From the NCBI GenBank assembly GCA_002256145.1, contig NKIP01000021.1, positions 1-64,000 of the forward strand: a stretch of DNA of 64,000 nucleotides, written 5' to 3'. The notes under the pieces were generated by a model. The model saw nothing but the letters and a program-made list of their open reading frames with translations, was not told the origin of the DNA and ran no database searches. The stretch comes from Comamonadaceae bacterium PBBC1. Its GTDB lineage: Bacteria; Pseudomonadota; Gammaproteobacteria; Burkholderiales; Burkholderiaceae_C. Positions 63,223-64,000 of the stretch are shown here, one piece after another. The position numbers and the translations under genes were made by a program. Numbering within the stretch: position 1 is the first letter of the stretch; the number at the start of each line of letters is the position of its first letter.

Positions 63223-63412
63223 GGGCGTGAGGGTCTGAAAAATGAAAACCACAAGCATACACGGGCCCGCGCCCTCGATTGCTCACTTCAACGCAAAACT
63301 GATGCACCCGTATAACCCCATCAACTGCCGGGAATCCCAGGAGTCAAGCCAAAGCGATGAGGGTCACCCTACAATGAGACCACCTTTAATCAGGCATGAC
63401 AGGAGATACACC

Positions 63413-64000
63413 ATGAGCGACCTTCAAACTCTCAATTCCAATGGCTGGGGCCATGTGGACACAGCGGCTCGCAACCGCGTTCTGCGCAACACTTATTGGC
63501 TGCTGGCCTTGAGTCTATTGCCCACTGTTTTGGGCGCTTGGCTTGGCGTGGCCACTGGCATCACCCGTTCACTGTCCGGCGGCGTGGGCCTGATTGTGTT
63601 CATGGCCGGAGCCTTCGGTTTCATGTTTGCCATCGAAAAAACCAAAAACTCTGCGGCTGGCGTGCCCGTCTTGTTGGCATTCACCTTCTTCATGGGTTTG
63701 ATGCTGTCCCGCATGATCGCCATGGTGCTGGGCTTCAAAAACGGCTCCGAACTGATCATGACCGCCTTTGCAGGCACAGCAGGCGTGTTTTTCGTGATGG
63801 CCAGTTTGGCCAGTACCATCAAACGTGATCTGTCAGGCATGTCCAAGTGGCTGTTTGTCGGTGCTTTGGCCATCATGATCGGCGGCATCATCAACGTGTT
63901 TGTGGGCTCTACTGTGGGCATGATGGTCATCTCGGTCATGGCCATTGGCATTTTCAGCGCTTACATGTTGTATGACCTCAAACAGATCATCGATGGCGGC
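63413..64000 (+). CDS. Bax inhibitor-1/YccA-family membrane protein (cut by window end)
   Basis: The frame is open for 196 codons to the last base. It begins MSDLQTLNSNGWGHVDTAAR and has at least six hydrophobic segments, with FEIEKTKN-like FAIEKTKNSAAG near 63 and AYMLYDLKQIIDGG at the end, as in YccA/YbhL proteins. These act in membrane protein quality control through FtsH (YccA) or as calcium leak channels. AGGAGA lies upstream of the ATG. The stop is beyond the window. Confidence 0.9.
   Translation, partial: MSDLQTLNSNGWGHVDTAARNRVLRNTYWLLALSLLPTVLGAWLGVATGITRSLSGGVGLIVFMAGAFGFMFAIEKTKNSAAGVPVLLAFTFFMGLMLSRMIAMVLGFKNGSELIMTAFAGTAGVFFVMASLASTIKRDLSGMSKWLFVGALAIMIGGIINVFVGSTVGMMVISVMAIGIFSAYMLYDLKQIIDGG

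Overview
The window looks like chromosomal DNA of a betaproteobacterium, most likely of the order Burkholderiales and family Comamonadaceae (a Limnohabitans- or Rhodoferax-like lineage). This is inferred from the GC-rich coding style, a ccoI-ccoS-ccoN-ccoO-ccoQ-ccoP-ccoG-ccoH cluster next to fnr and hemN, a zapB/zapA/6S RNA arrangement, and three Bug/TctC-type solute-binding proteins without cognate permeases. No tRNA, rRNA or CRISPR array was recognised. Genes are densely packed and no stretch longer than about 300 bases lacks an assigned gene or element.

Layout. 1-225 is the tail of an IS110-family element. 349-3852 is mfd. 3894-6656 is an AT-richer, probably acquired SF1 helicase with a C-terminal nuclease-like domain, followed by a PrlF-YhaV toxin-antitoxin pair. 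7599-14477 holds serB, a Tat-exported dehydrogenase pair (small subunit plus GMC flavoprotein), two glyoxalase-fold proteins around a small cytochrome c, a 2OG-Fe(II) oxygenase and an alpha/beta hydrolase. 14516-14731 is a compact array of REP-like hairpins in alternating orientation. 14748-19162 holds an aminotransferase, nth, a serine hydrolase, a TauD-like dioxygenase and a glutaredoxin. 19201-24845 is a vitamin B12 uptake operon led by a cobalamin riboswitch. 24967-25746 is zapB-like, zapA and 6S RNA.

27466-39022 is a microaerobic respiration locus: cbb3 oxidase structural genes, assembly genes, hemN, fnr and a uspA gene. Three FNR-box palindromes lie in front of hemN/fnr, ccoN and the divergent ccoI/uspA pair, so the locus probably responds to oxygen through the FNR it encodes. 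39135-43145 holds an orphan ABC sugar-binding protein and a Bug protein next to a malonyl-CoA synthetase-like gene.

The most distinctive part is 43293-54820. Eight tightly spaced minus-strand genes encode a class I glutamine-amidotransferase-like protein, a cytochrome P450, a glutamine-synthetase-like ligase, a [2Fe-2S] ferredoxin, a PuuC-like aldehyde dehydrogenase, a class III aminotransferase, a Tm-1-like protein and a HAD hydrolase. An EutR-like AraC regulator, a DMT exporter and a DUF2817 peptidase-like gene diverge from them. The set suggests catabolism of an amine through a gamma-glutamyl-protected intermediate, with a P450/ferredoxin pair taking the oxidation step done by flavin oxidase PuuB in the known putrescine pathway. 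The substrate is unknown. The right end (54967-64000) holds two more Bug proteins, an amidase, a lipoprotein hydrolase, lgt, ilvD, a GlcG-like protein and the start of a YccA/Bax-inhibitor membrane protein.
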